From Roseibium sediminicola (GTDB lineage Bacteria > Pseudomonadota > Alphaproteobacteria > Rhizobiales > Stappiaceae), in contig NZ_JALNMJ010000024.1 of the NCBI RefSeq assembly GCF_023156505.1, forward strand, positions 1-64,000: DNA of 64,000 bases. The letters are read 5' to 3'. A program made the translations under genes and the position numbers. The notes under the pieces were generated by a model. It did not search any database, was not told where the DNA came from, and was given only the letters and a program-made list of their open reading frames with translations. Shown piece by piece: positions 10,601-18,409 of this stretch; within the stretch, counting starts at the first letter, position 1; each line of letters opens with the position of its first letter.

Positions 10601-13600
10601 ATCCCAGGACCTCGTTTTCGGGGCTACGGTCTCGGGACGTCCGCCGGAGATCGCCGGTGTGGAGACCATGACCGGGCTCTTCATCAACACCGTGCCCGTG
10701 CGGGCGCGGCCGGAACCACGCCTTACTGTCGAAGCCTTCCTGAAAGAGCTTCAAGGCGAACAGGCGGCCTTGCTGCCCCATCAGCATCTCGGCCTGCCGG
10801 AGATCCAGGCGGGGGCCGGGCTGGGCGACCTCTTCGATACGCTGATGGTGTTCGAGAACTATCCGGACGTGGAGGACATGGGCGCGAGCGGGGAGACTGG
10901 TCTCGGGATCAAGGGCCTGGAGGTGCGCGACCGCACGCACTATCCGGCGAGCCTGATGGTGGTGCCGGGTGAGCGGCTGCTGTTGCGGCTGGACTGCCGG
11001 GCGGAACGGATCGGCGCGGAGCTCGGCCGGAGCCTGCTGGACCAGCTGGGTCATCTGTTGCGGCAAATGTCCGACCAGCCGGGGGCGGCGCTCGGAGCGC
11101 TGGAGACACTTGCTCCAGAGCAGAGGAAGGCGGTTCAGGACCGCTGGAACGAGACAGACCACAGTCTGCCGGAGGGCGATCTTGTCGATCTGATCGCGGT
11201 GACAGCCAGCCGTCACGCGGATCGTGAGGCGGTGGTCGGTGGCGGCGAGCGGCTGACCTATGCGCAACTGGAAGAGCGCACCAACCGATTGGCGCATCTG
11301 TTGCTCCAGCGGGGCATCGGCGCGGAGGATCTTGTGGCAATTGCCCTGCCGCGCTCGGTGGAGATGGTGGTGGCGCTGCTGGCAGTCCTGAAAACAGGTG
11401 GGGCCTATTTGCCGCTCGATCCGGACTATCCGCCGGCACGGATCGCGATGATGCTGGACGATGCCGCGCCGAAACTGGTGCTGACAGCCTCCGGGCTGAC
11501 CGAAGGCCTGCAGGGTTGCGACTTGCTGGTCATGGACGCGGCAGAGACCGAAGCGGAGCTGGCAAAAGCCTCAACAAAGGCGCCCGAGGATCGTGACCGG
11601 AAACAGCCCATCGATCCGCGTCATCCGGCCTATGCCATCTACACGTCCGGTTCCACCGGCAAGCCCAAGGGTGTCGTGGTCACAAGGCAGGGGTTGAGCA
11701 ACCTCCTGTGCGGCCTCAGCTGCGATCTCGGGCTGACGCACCAGGATCGGATGTTGAGCGCGACCACGATCGGGTTCGACATCGCTGGACTGGAGCTTTT
11801 CGGACCGTTGCTGGCAGGAGCAACCTTGCTCCTGTTCGAAGGCAACCAGCGGGAGTCGGATTGCCTCGCCGACTGGATTGCCCTGGAAAAGCCAACTGTG
11901 ATGCAGGCGACCCCGTCGCTCTGGCGGGGGCTCCTGATGTCCGGGCCGCTGCCGGAGTTACGCGTGCTTGTCGGTGGGGAAGCTCTCGACGCGGGTCTTG
12001 CCGCAGAGCTCCTAAAAGTGGGGCCGGTCAACAATCTCTACGGCCCGACCGAAACCACCATCTGGTCCCTGCGCGAACCGCTTGCACAGGACCCGGCGTC
12101 AGGCCCCGGGATCGGCCTGCCCGTTTGGAATACGCGGGCCTATGTCCTGGACGAAGCGTTGAAGCCCGTTGCGCGCGGTGTCGCGGGCGAACTCTATATC
12201 GGCGGGCTCGGGTTGGCGCGGGGTTATCACGGCCGGCCTGACCTGACCGGCGAGCGGTTCGTTGCCGATCCCTTTGCCGGCGGCGGTGCCCGCATGTATC
12301 GGACCGGCGACATCGTCTATCGCAAGCCGGACGGGTCGCTGGCGTTCCTCGGACGCGGCGACGGGCAGGTCAAGATCCGTGGCCATCGTATTGAGACGGG
12401 CGAAATCGAAGCCGCGCTAGTCGCCATGACCAATGTCGCCAGGGCTGCGGTGATTGTCCGGCCGGGCTGGGGCGAGGGACCTTCCCTGGTTGCCTATGTG
12501 GTGGCGCAGACGGGGGCGGATCTGCAGCCTGGCCCCATGCGCATCCTGCTGCAGCAGAACCTGCCGGATCACATGGTGCCAGCAGATATTGTTGTTCTGC
12601 CCGACCTGCCCTTGACGCCCAATGGCAAACTCAACCGGCTGGCCTTGCCCGATCCGGTGCGCGGGGCAGCGTCCTCAGCGCCAAGGACCCTTCAGGAAAC
12701 ACTGCTGTGCAACCTGTTCGCCGAAGTCCTGCCGGACGCGATGCCGGGGCCGGATGACAATTTCTTCGAGATGGGCGGGCATTCCCTGCTGGCGACCCGG
12801 CTCAAGATGCTCCTGAAAGAGCGCATGGGTCTGGAGGTCAGCCTGCGGAAAATCTTCGAAACGCCGACGGTGCGCGGTCTTCTGTCCTCCGATGGCGGGC
12901 GAAAGACAGGACTGCTCGACCCGGTTCTGCAGATCCGGGCGGCCGGACGGCAAGCGCCCCTGATTTGCGTGCATCCGGGTTTCGGTCTTGGCTGGACCTA
13001 TGCCGGACTGGTCTCCGTGCTGCCGGCGGATGTTCCGATCATCGCGCTTCAGGCACTCGGGTATGCCGGAGAGGCCCGCTTGCCGGGAACGCTCGGCGAG
13101 ATGGCGACGGATTATGTGGCGTGTGTCGAAAAGTTTGTGCCGGAAGGCCCGATCCGCCTGCTCGGCTGGTCCTTCGGCGGTCTTGCGGCGTTTGAAATGG
13201 CGCGGCTCTTTGAAGCCGGAGGCCGCAAGGTCGAATTTCTCACCCTCTTGGACAGTTATCCGATGGCTGCCGGCGATCCGCTTCCGGATCTCTCCGACCG
13301 CGGCGCGCGCGGTGCCTTTTTCGAGATGGTCGGTTTTGACCCGGGGGGGCGCGATCCGGACGATATTTCCTTTGAAGAGATAGGCAGGTTTCTGAAAGCT
13401 GGCGGACATCCGCTTGCCGACCTTCAGCCGGCGGATTTCGGTAATATGCTGCGGATCGCGCGCAACAATGCCCGGCTCGCCCATGGTTACAGACCGGGGC
13501 GCCTCACCTGTCCGCTCCTGCATTTTGTCTCGAGGCAATCCTGGCGGATGATGTCGTTGCAGGCCGATCCCTGGCAGGCCCTGACATCGGGCCGGTTTGA

Positions 13601-13748
13601 TACGCATGTGCTCGATTGCACGCATCACGAAATGACGTCCCAAGCGGCGCTTGCCGAGATCGGCAAGTCGCTGGCTGACTGGATGAACCCAAGCGACCAG
13701 CCCGCCGGGCAGGACGTTCCGGAAGGGAGACTAAAGAATGTCGGTTGA
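4683..13748 (+). CDS. Three-module nonribosomal peptide synthetase A-T-C-A-T-C-A-T-TE
   Basis: The 3021-residue synthetase reads as a complete linear tripeptide line. Module 1: A domain (YTSGSTGRPKG near residue 197) and carrier Ser587 in GGHS. Module 2: C (HH774-775, HHIALDG), A (FTSGSTGRPKG near 1255) and carrier Ser1644 in GGDS. Module 3: C (HH1849-1850, HHILLDG), A (YTSGSTGKPKG near 2320) and carrier Ser2701 in GGHS. A thioesterase with Ser2830 in GWSFGG and a late His (CTHHE) ends the protein. I read the A pockets by eye against GrsA numbering. A1 is IDTTVSFGDK: no Asp235, but Asp236, Ser301 and Asp331 as in beta-alanine codes. A2 is DAYCLGGTFK, close to valine's DAFWIGGTFK. A3 is DILQLGLIWK, the glycine code. 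There is no loading C domain and no epimerase. The gene overlaps the hydroxylase gene by 11 nt. Confidence 0.93.
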   Translation: MASRDRSSEAAFAKASSYEGAAATGHVCPLERIAQGPSIRDLFARRVRDHPAQEALILPGSWLTFADLDKESNRVAWYLAGRGIGAGDIVALGCAAGRDLVVCLLGVIKAGACYMPLDPAYPLQRLRDMLQDAKPDLILAERAVAPVLEAAGLTEKAVFLDSGALQRALAAQKVTAPDEETFVRPPSDDDPAYLVYTSGSTGRPKGVLGRQRALANRLLWIAEALPFAPGERTLFKTSLNFIDGSTELLGALTNGCAVVIAEGQIAGDPRRLAKTVASSAITRLTVVPSQLASLLEAECVNDLVGCRTWVSSGEPLPSSLMQAFAQKLPGARLFNFYGASEAAGDSLWARCVAGETVAIGKPVRNTGIHLLDDRLRPVPDGDKGELYISGAGLALGYHRQADRTAERFVASPFGPPGSVLYRTGDVARRLPDGTIEYLGRSDHQVKIRGVRVEPGEVAAALDSLPAVARSAVVSKKRASGEIFLAAYVVFEKDADRDPGKLLKALAEKLPAAYLPSAIVPLAALPLTPNGKLDRAALPDLETAGTGPMPEAAPETEVEAAICEFFAQVLGVETVSRDDNFFLLGGHSLLAARLAYRLRDKLGVLVEPISIFEAPTPAKLAAYVAVAGASKGGFKPVPLPEKVPLSPAQERLWFLNRLHPDDVSYTLAYAFRLKGRLDPEAFRKAWRDVIDRHEILRTVYPEDDTGKPYQEILRQGAEADIPLEGVTGSGRIQVDLHRLASRPFDLRKDMPLRVHLLSEENGAESRSHMMQLVCHHIALDGGAVRRLLADFETAFVARSAGRVPRWEARSARYAEFAVWQRDGQERDAAGQMSAYLTEWKTELEGAPECLDLPCAEGRRRSGYWDGDSVPLDIPENLHARLDEFARENRSSLFMVLQAALAATLYRLGAGEDIVIGTPVDGRPDRCFEETVGLFVNMLALRSDLSGQPSFLDLLEATRARNLKAYRRRDVPFELVVDAVSPNRDLSFHPLFQLVLALDMEGELRLTLPGLTCVAEDLPAMASKFDLSFDLTVHRGEDGLPSGVRGQIEFRTDLLGQQVAQTIAERFVAMLEAVTVEPDCRIDDLSIVGASEANRLAGLCEGKLVSRPELGTSLVDRFRLLAMQQGDHAALHSETTALSYAALDVQSDRVARNLVSRGVGPGARVAVFMERTVDLVIATLAIVKAGGAYVPLNRNDPPQRLAQLVDDTRAALVLIDGGAEDPAHIGSVPCTAFADLRADLEDVPLPAVRADQIACVLFTSGSTGRPKGIAITHRNIQALALDGCWPDGSHQRVLLHSPYAFDASTYEIWTPLMLGQELFVAPPGLLDAETIARLIENHGITAACITTRLFNIISGEKPEAFRPLKSVLIGGEAASAEALRRATAAAPDTRFVNGYGPAEGTTFVTWHAMRSLDSNAHKVPIGLPRDNCAVRILDDRLRPVGIGMVGELYLAGECLTLGYLDRAGLTAERFVSDPFGEPGTRMYRTGDLVRWRSDGLLVFVGRADHQVKINGFRIEPQEIENVIGRRNDVGQCAVIVREDRPGEKKLVAYIVGTAGAVPDLTRLRKHLTETLPAFMVPAHCVVLEKLPFTTNGKLDLKSLPLPEIRSAQTKQPASKTEADLCRLYADVLGLKNVAPGDNFFALGGDSILSIQLVSRARRAGLVFSARDVFNAKTPAELAAVAVVRHGQEAETELVPGWLGDSDLAHVKSTYGARLETVWPLTGLQSGLLFHGLMDAETGEDAYLVQTVVDLDGEVYVDRLKGSLKALVARHAPLRAVFCHEGVSDPVQVILKDAVLPFEVVDLVDAEDPEGALETLLTEDRRQRFDLATGPLLRACLVRLAGDCSKLILTNHHILLDGWSLPVLMRELKEIFKAGATGTLPPVVPFDRYLGWQQRQDRDAARQAWEKALAGLEEPTRLAAAVHGQPADTSGDVLRFDAFLSAGETRSLEALARRLDITLNTVLQGAWAILLGRICGSQDLVFGATVSGRPPEIAGVETMTGLFINTVPVRARPEPRLTVEAFLKELQGEQAALLPHQHLGLPEIQAGAGLGDLFDTLMVFENYPDVEDMGASGETGLGIKGLEVRDRTHYPASLMVVPGERLLLRLDCRAERIGAELGRSLLDQLGHLLRQMSDQPGAALGALETLAPEQRKAVQDRWNETDHSLPEGDLVDLIAVTASRHADREAVVGGGERLTYAQLEERTNRLAHLLLQRGIGAEDLVAIALPRSVEMVVALLAVLKTGGAYLPLDPDYPPARIAMMLDDAAPKLVLTASGLTEGLQGCDLLVMDAAETEAELAKASTKAPEDRDRKQPIDPRHPAYAIYTSGSTGKPKGVVVTRQGLSNLLCGLSCDLGLTHQDRMLSATTIGFDIAGLELFGPLLAGATLLLFEGNQRESDCLADWIALEKPTVMQATPSLWRGLLMSGPLPELRVLVGGEALDAGLAAELLKVGPVNNLYGPTETTIWSLREPLAQDPASGPGIGLPVWNTRAYVLDEALKPVARGVAGELYIGGLGLARGYHGRPDLTGERFVADPFAGGGARMYRTGDIVYRKPDGSLAFLGRGDGQVKIRGHRIETGEIEAALVAMTNVARAAVIVRPGWGEGPSLVAYVVAQTGADLQPGPMRILLQQNLPDHMVPADIVVLPDLPLTPNGKLNRLALPDPVRGAASSAPRTLQETLLCNLFAEVLPDAMPGPDDNFFEMGGHSLLATRLKMLLKERMGLEVSLRKIFETPTVRGLLSSDGGRKTGLLDPVLQIRAAGRQAPLICVHPGFGLGWTYAGLVSVLPADVPIIALQALGYAGEARLPGTLGEMATDYVACVEKFVPEGPIRLLGWSFGGLAAFEMARLFEAGGRKVEFLTLLDSYPMAAGDPLPDLSDRGARGAFFEMVGFDPGGRDPDDISFEEIGRFLKAGGHPLADLQPADFGNMLRIARNNARLAHGYRPGRLTCPLLHFVSRQSWRMMSLQADPWQALTSGRFDTHVLDCTHHEMTSQAALAEIGKSLADWMNPSDQPAGQDVPEGRLKNVG

Positions 13749-15297
13749 AACCCTCCATGACATCGATCCCGTCGAGGCGGCGATCCCCGCGACTCCTCCA
13801 AACCCCATGACCGGCGGCGAGTTCATTGACAGTCTGAAGGATCAGCGCTGCGTCTATTTCAATGGCGAGCGGGTGACGGATCTCACCGGGCATCCCGCCT
13901 TTCGCAATTCGGTGAAGTCGCTTGCCCGGCTTTACGACGCCCTGCATCAGGACCACGACAGCGGTACCGAGGTGCTGACCGCGCCGGCCGATGCCGATCC
14001 GGCCGGTTACACCCATCGTTATTTCAAGGTGGCCCGCTCGGGCGAGGATCTGCTCGGCCAGCAGAGGGCAATCGCCGAATGGGCCAGACTCAGCTATGGC
14101 TGGATGGGGCGGTCGCCGGATTACAAGGCGGCCATCGTCAACACGCTGGAAGCCAATGCCGCTTATTACGGCCCTTTCGCCGACAATGCCCGGCGCTGGT
14201 ATCACCTGGCCCAGGACCGCACCTATTTCATGAACCATGCGGTGGCCAATCCGCCTATTGATAGGGCCAAGCCGATCAGTGAGGCCAAGGACGTGCTGGT
14301 GCATGTGGTCAAGGAAACGGATGCCGGAATGTATCTCTCCGGAGCCAAGGTCGTGGCCACCTCGGCAGCGCTGACCCATTACAATTTCCTCAGCCATCAC
14401 GCGGTCTCGGACACGAATGAACCGCCGACCGCCTTCATGTTCTTTCTCGACATGTCGACGCCGGGCATCAAGCTGATCTGCCGCAATTCCTATGAATTCG
14501 CGGCCCATCAGGCCTCGACCCCGTTCGACAGTCCGCTGTCGTCGCGCTTCGATGAGAATGACGCCATTCTGGTGCTCGACAATGTCTTCGTGCCCTGGGA
14601 AAACGTGCTGGTGCACGGGCCGGCCCACAAGCCGATCGATTTCCTGATGGACACGGGCTATCTGCAGGGCACCTGCTTTCACGGCTGCACCCGCTTCGCG
14701 GTCAAGCTCGACTTTCTCGCGGGTCTCCTGACCAAGGCGCTGCACATGACCAGCGGCGACGAATTCCGCGGCAACCAGGTCCTGCAGGGCGAGGTGATCG
14801 CGCTTCGGCACCTGTTCTGGTCGCTCTCCGATGCCATGGCCAGAACGCCGGAGCCCTTCGCTGACGGCGCCGTGCTGCCTGGCCTGACGGCAGCCCAGGC
14901 CTATCGCGCGCTGGCGCCGGATGCCTATGGCCGGGTCAAGGAAATCGTGCAGAAGATCGTGGCCTCCGCGCTGATCTACCTGCCATCCTCGGCGAAGGAT
15001 TTCCAGAACCCGGAGATCGATGCCTATCTGGAACGCTATGTGCGCGGCTCCAACGACATCGGCTACAAGGAGCGCATCAAGCTGATGAAGCTTCTGTGGG
15101 ACGCGACCGGATCCGAGTTTGCCGGCCGTCACGAACTCTATGAGCGCAACTACGCCGGCAATCACGAAGAGGTCAAACTGCAGCTGCCCGCGATCGCCCG
15201 TCGCGACGGCTCGATGGACCAGATGCTGTCGCTTGTTGACCAGTGTCTTGAAGACTATGATGAATTCGGCTGGTGCAACAGGGCGTGGGCCGACTGA
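13738..15297 (+). CDS. HpaB-type FADH2-dependent aromatic hydroxylase (4-hydroxyphenylacetate 3-monooxygenase family)
   Basis: The 519-residue protein has the full length of the HpaB family. Family segments are visible: the GWMGRSPDYK region near residue 120, then FMNHAVANPPIDRAKP near 165, later FDENDAILVLDNVFVPWENVL, and a C-terminal helical acyl-CoA-dehydrogenase-like bundle. HpaB enzymes ortho-hydroxylate phenols with FADH2 supplied by a separate reductase (HpaC). SgcC of C-1027 biosynthesis, in the same family, hydroxylates a carrier-bound beta-tyrosine. The ATG lies inside the end of the NRPS gene (11-nt overlap), so the two are surely co-translated. A tailoring role on a carrier-bound or released aromatic residue is therefore inferred. 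No HpaC-like reductase lies in the window, so FADH2 must come from elsewhere. Confidence 0.85.
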   Translation: MSVETLHDIDPVEAAIPATPPNPMTGGEFIDSLKDQRCVYFNGERVTDLTGHPAFRNSVKSLARLYDALHQDHDSGTEVLTAPADADPAGYTHRYFKVARSGEDLLGQQRAIAEWARLSYGWMGRSPDYKAAIVNTLEANAAYYGPFADNARRWYHLAQDRTYFMNHAVANPPIDRAKPISEAKDVLVHVVKETDAGMYLSGAKVVATSAALTHYNFLSHHAVSDTNEPPTAFMFFLDMSTPGIKLICRNSYEFAAHQASTPFDSPLSSRFDENDAILVLDNVFVPWENVLVHGPAHKPIDFLMDTGYLQGTCFHGCTRFAVKLDFLAGLLTKALHMTSGDEFRGNQVLQGEVIALRHLFWSLSDAMARTPEPFADGAVLPGLTAAQAYRALAPDAYGRVKEIVQKIVASALIYLPSSAKDFQNPEIDAYLERYVRGSNDIGYKERIKLMKLLWDATGSEFAGRHELYERNYAGNHEEVKLQLPAIARRDGSMDQMLSLVDQCLEDYDEFGWCNRAWAD

Positions 15298-15318
15298 GCC
15301 ACGGCGGGGGAGAACACG

Positions 15319-15528
15319 ATGAGCAATCCATTCGACGATCCGGACGGCACCTTCCTCGTGCTGGTGAATGCCGAGGAGCAGCATTCCCTGTGGCCGGAAT
15401 TCGTGCCGGTGCCTGACGGCTGGCGGAACGTGTTCGGTCCCGGCAAGCGCCAGGACTGCCTGGATTACGTCAATGAGAACTGGACAGATATCCGGCCGAA
15501 AAGCCTCCGGGATGCCGCCGGCAGCTGA
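15319..15528 (+). CDS. MbtH-like NRPS accessory protein
   Basis: The 69-residue protein carries the MbtH signature: NPFDDPDGTFLVLVNAEEQHSLWP at the N-terminus, VPDGW in the middle and a C-terminal CLDYVNENWTDIRP. MbtH proteins bind adenylation domains and are often needed for their solubility and activity. It sits 21 bp after the hydroxylase and probably serves one or more of the three A domains. Confidence 0.93.
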   Translation: MSNPFDDPDGTFLVLVNAEEQHSLWPEFVPVPDGWRNVFGPGKRQDCLDYVNENWTDIRPKSLRDAAGS

Positions 15529-15583
15529 GACCCAAGACTGTTGATACGAACGGTGGCTGACCACCTGGAGCGCCTGATTTTCG

Positions 15584-17224
15584 ATGAAGTTCTTTCGTCT
15601 TTTGTATCGTGAAGCGGGCGACAGCAGGCGCACCTTTCTGCTGCTCTCCCTGGTGCCTGGCCTGGTCATGGGGCTGGTGATCGCGGTGATCAATGCCACC
15701 ACCAACTACCAGCAGACCGGTGGTCTGCAATGGCAGTATCTGGGGCTGTTCGTGCTTGGATGCACCACCGTTCTGTTCACGATGAACCGCGCGCTCAACA
15801 TGGCGACGGCGATCGTCGCGGATTACCTTTGCCGGTTGCGCATCAGGGTTACGGCACAGGTGCGCAATCTCAATCTGGCGTCGGTCGAGGAAATCGGCCT
15901 GAACCGGATCCGCGCCGCCGTTGGCCGGGATCACCAGACCATCGAGGAGACCGCGCCGGCCCTGGTCGGCCTGATCTATTTTGTCATGCAGCTGGTGATG
16001 TCTGCGCTCTATATCTTCTATCTGTCGCCCTTGGCCTTTGCCGTCACGATCGCCTTCCTGGCGGGAGCGGTGTTCTTCTACCGCAAAAGCTACCGGGACG
16101 CGGAAGAGCTGATGCGGCAGGCGAGCCTGAGCGAACAGGCCTTCCAGAACAGCTTTGAGAACATCCTGAGCGGGTTCAAGGAAGTGAAGCTGAACGCGGA
16201 ACGCAGCGACGACCTGTTCCACAATTATGTGGTGCCCCGCTCCGAGCGGGTGGAAGAGCTGCGGGTGGAGTCCGGCCGGTCCTTCAACTATGGCCAGTCG
16301 GTCAGCGACGTCTTTTTCTATACGCTGATGGGTACGCTGGTTTTCGCGATCCCCTTCTACGTCTCGGACCTCTCCATTCCGGGCAAGATCGTCACCGTGA
16401 TCGTCTTCGCCAGCGGCGCGATCACGTCGATCATCCGCATGCTGCCGGTCGTTTCCAGGGCCAATCTCGCGGTCTCCAACATCGAGGATCTGAAAAACCT
16501 CTTGGAGAAATACGGCGAAGCTGCCGAGGACCGGCTCGAGGCCAAGCAGGCGAAGCTGACCAAGGCGATTTCCCTGAAAAAGATCGCCTATACCTATCAC
16601 AGTGAAAATGGCGACCGGCCGTTCTCGATCGGGCCCTGCGACCTGGACATTGCCGCCGGCGAGATGGTGTTCATTGTCGGTGGCAACGGCAGCGGCAAGT
16701 CCACGCTCGCGAAGATCCTGACCGGTCTCTACGACCCGGACGGCGGGCATCTCGCCTGGGATGGCAAGACCGTCAAGCCGGAAAACATCGACGTCTATCG
16801 CAGCCTGTTCGCGGTCATCTTTTCCGATTTTCACCTGTTCGACCGGCTCTACGGCGTCGATCTCTCGGACGAACAGAAACTCTATGACCTTCTGGAAGAG
16901 ATGAAACTGGACGAAAAGGTCCACTACCGGAACAACCGCTTCAGCACGACCAACCTGTCGACGGGTCAGCGCAAGCGCTTGGCGATGGTCGTTGCGCTTC
17001 TGGAAAACCGGGACGTCTATCTGTTCGACGAGTGGGCGGCCGATCAGGATCCGGAATACCGGCGCTGGTTCTATACGGAGTTTCTGACGAAGCTCAAGAG
17101 GGACGGCCGAACGGTCATCGCGATCACCCATGACGACCGCTATTTCGACATTGCCGACAAGATTGTCTGGATGGAGGAAGGCAAGATCAGCAAGGTCGGG
17201 ACACCGGCGGATGTCGACGCCTGA
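15584..17224 (+). CDS. Cyclic peptide/siderophore-type ABC exporter (SyrD/PvdE family, fused TMD-NBD)
   Basis: The 546-residue half-transporter has about six transmembrane helices (residues 20-300) followed by an ATPase domain. That domain carries Walker A GGNGSGKST near 365, signature LSTGQRKRLAM near 458 and Walker B VYLFDEWAADQDPE near 480. The DEWAADQDP form is characteristic of the SyrD/PvdE cyclic-peptide exporter group. It probably works as a homodimer in the inner membrane and exports the NRPS product or its precursor to the periplasm. It lies 55 bp after the mbtH gene in the same operon. Confidence 0.9.
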   Translation: MKFFRLLYREAGDSRRTFLLLSLVPGLVMGLVIAVINATTNYQQTGGLQWQYLGLFVLGCTTVLFTMNRALNMATAIVADYLCRLRIRVTAQVRNLNLASVEEIGLNRIRAAVGRDHQTIEETAPALVGLIYFVMQLVMSALYIFYLSPLAFAVTIAFLAGAVFFYRKSYRDAEELMRQASLSEQAFQNSFENILSGFKEVKLNAERSDDLFHNYVVPRSERVEELRVESGRSFNYGQSVSDVFFYTLMGTLVFAIPFYVSDLSIPGKIVTVIVFASGAITSIIRMLPVVSRANLAVSNIEDLKNLLEKYGEAAEDRLEAKQAKLTKAISLKKIAYTYHSENGDRPFSIGPCDLDIAAGEMVFIVGGNGSGKSTLAKILTGLYDPDGGHLAWDGKTVKPENIDVYRSLFAVIFSDFHLFDRLYGVDLSDEQKLYDLLEEMKLDEKVHYRNNRFSTTNLSTGQRKRLAMVVALLENRDVYLFDEWAADQDPEYRRWFYTEFLTKLKRDGRTVIAITHDDRYFDIADKIVWMEEGKISKVGTPADVDA

Positions 17225-17308
17225 CGGCGCCTTCCTGACTGGGGGCTGTGCTTTCGGGATCCGGGCCCCGGTGACACCGATTTTTCTGAACCAAACGAAA
17301 GGTCACGC

Positions 17309-18022
17309 GTGCCGGACAAGGTGCACGACGTCACGGTGAACATCCTGGAAACGGCCACATGCGCACCCGGTGAGCTGGAGGCTGCCTGTGCTGTCCTTTC
17401 GAACGATGAGCTGGCGCGCTTTCACCGTTTTCACTTTGACGCGGACCGCAGGGACTATGCCCTGGCGCATGCCCTGTTGCGCCGGACCTTGAGCGACCGG
17501 GAGCCTGCCACGGATCCGGGCGCGTGGCGGTTCGAGGCGGATGCCACCGGCAAGCCACAGATACGCGGACGGAGAGGGCCGGATTTCAGCCTGACACATA
17601 CAAGAGGGCTGGTGGCCTGCGCCGTGGCGACGGCCGGCCGAGTCGGCATCGATGCGGAAACCGACGGCCGTTCGGCCGACGTGGACCTGTTGCTGCCGGA
17701 GGTCTGTTCGCCGCCGGAGAGGGCCGCGTTGATTGCGCTCACGGGTGCGGCGCGCCGGTCCCTGTTTCTCGACTTCTGGACCCTCAAGGAAGCGTATTTG
17801 AAAGCGCAGGGCCTGGGGATCTCAGAGGACCTGACGGCGATTGCCTTTTTCGTCGAGAGCGACACAGACATCCGGCTTGAAACTTCCGGTGCTGGTCATC
17901 GAGCGGACTGGTCCCTCCGTATTTACAGAATCGGTGCAGGTGGGCGTGTTGCCCTTGCTTTCGACGGAGGACAAACCGAACGGGACATCGAGGTCAGAAG
18001 ACCGCGGACTTGGCGAGACTGA
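17309..18022 (+). CDS. Sfp-type 4'-phosphopantetheinyl transferase
   Basis: The 237-residue protein has the Sfp-type core: FSLTHTRGLVACAVA, VGIDAETDGR (Mg-binding acidic residues) and FWTLKEAYLKAQGLGI. It would transfer phosphopantetheine from CoA to Ser587, Ser1644 and Ser2701 of the NRPS, making a self-contained biosynthetic operon. The start is GTG after GAAAGG at 17297-17302. The N-terminal half is divergent, as is usual in this family. Confidence 0.88.
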   Translation: MPDKVHDVTVNILETATCAPGELEAACAVLSNDELARFHRFHFDADRRDYALAHALLRRTLSDREPATDPGAWRFEADATGKPQIRGRRGPDFSLTHTRGLVACAVATAGRVGIDAETDGRSADVDLLLPEVCSPPERAALIALTGAARRSLFLDFWTLKEAYLKAQGLGISEDLTAIAFFVESDTDIRLETSGAGHRADWSLRIYRIGAGGRVALAFDGGQTERDIEVRRPRTWRD

Positions 18023-18409
18023 TCTTCAGGTGCTCATGCCTGCTCGACCGTCGTTTGGTGTGTCCGGGTTCTTGCAACCCAACTGAAATTGCTCGTCCAG
18101 CCATCGAGCCGGGCATGTTGGGTCTTGGGCCCGAGCAGCGCAAAAGCTCGTGGCCGTCGTCAAAGATTTATATTTTTCAGAATGTTATGTCGACGGGCCT
18201 TTAGCTCGGCTGTGAGCTGGGTTTTACTTGTTCGTGAAATAAATTTCACAAAAAGAAATAAATACCAAAAATGTTTGACCCTTCAGCGGGCCGGACATTA
18301 TCCCTGTTGTCGCTGGGATAAAAACCGGCGCTTGAAATTTCTTGCAGATGGCGCTGAAATCGATTGGCGGAGCTGCAAGACCGGGAGGAGCAGCTCTAGG
18401 GAGGAAACC
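18023..18409. other. Intergenic region between the NRPS operon and the sugar operon
   Basis: This 387-bp gap has no convincing gene. Its first half has short GC hairpins (for example CGAGC/GCTCG near 18133-18152) without a T-run, so no confident terminator. Its second half is AT-rich, holds the palindrome at 18234-18249, and is the likely promoter region for the sugar ABC operon. Confidence 0.6.
18234..18249. promoter_or_regulatory. Palindromic operator candidate upstream of the sugar ABC operon
   Basis: GTGAAAT-AA-ATTTCAC is a perfect 7-bp inverted repeat with a 2-bp spacer. It lies in AT-rich DNA about 160 bp before the binding-protein gene. The operon encodes its own SorC regulator, so an autoregulatory site for that protein is the natural reading. 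This assignment is inferred from position and symmetry. Confidence 0.5.

Noticed and set aside
13504..15705. 733-codon minus-strand frame opposite the HpaB-type hydroxylase and MbtH genes
   Set aside because: The opposite strand holds two well-recognised genes with ribosome sites; the composition is that of a high-GC shadow.
17225..17308. Extra small gene between the exporter and PPTase
   Set aside because: No start with a ribosome site and no frame long enough in 84 bp.
18089..18409. Long N-terminal extension of the sugar-binding protein
   Set aside because: The in-frame stretch has no ribosome site and would bury the signal peptide; ATG 18410 after GGGAGGAAACC is clearly the start.
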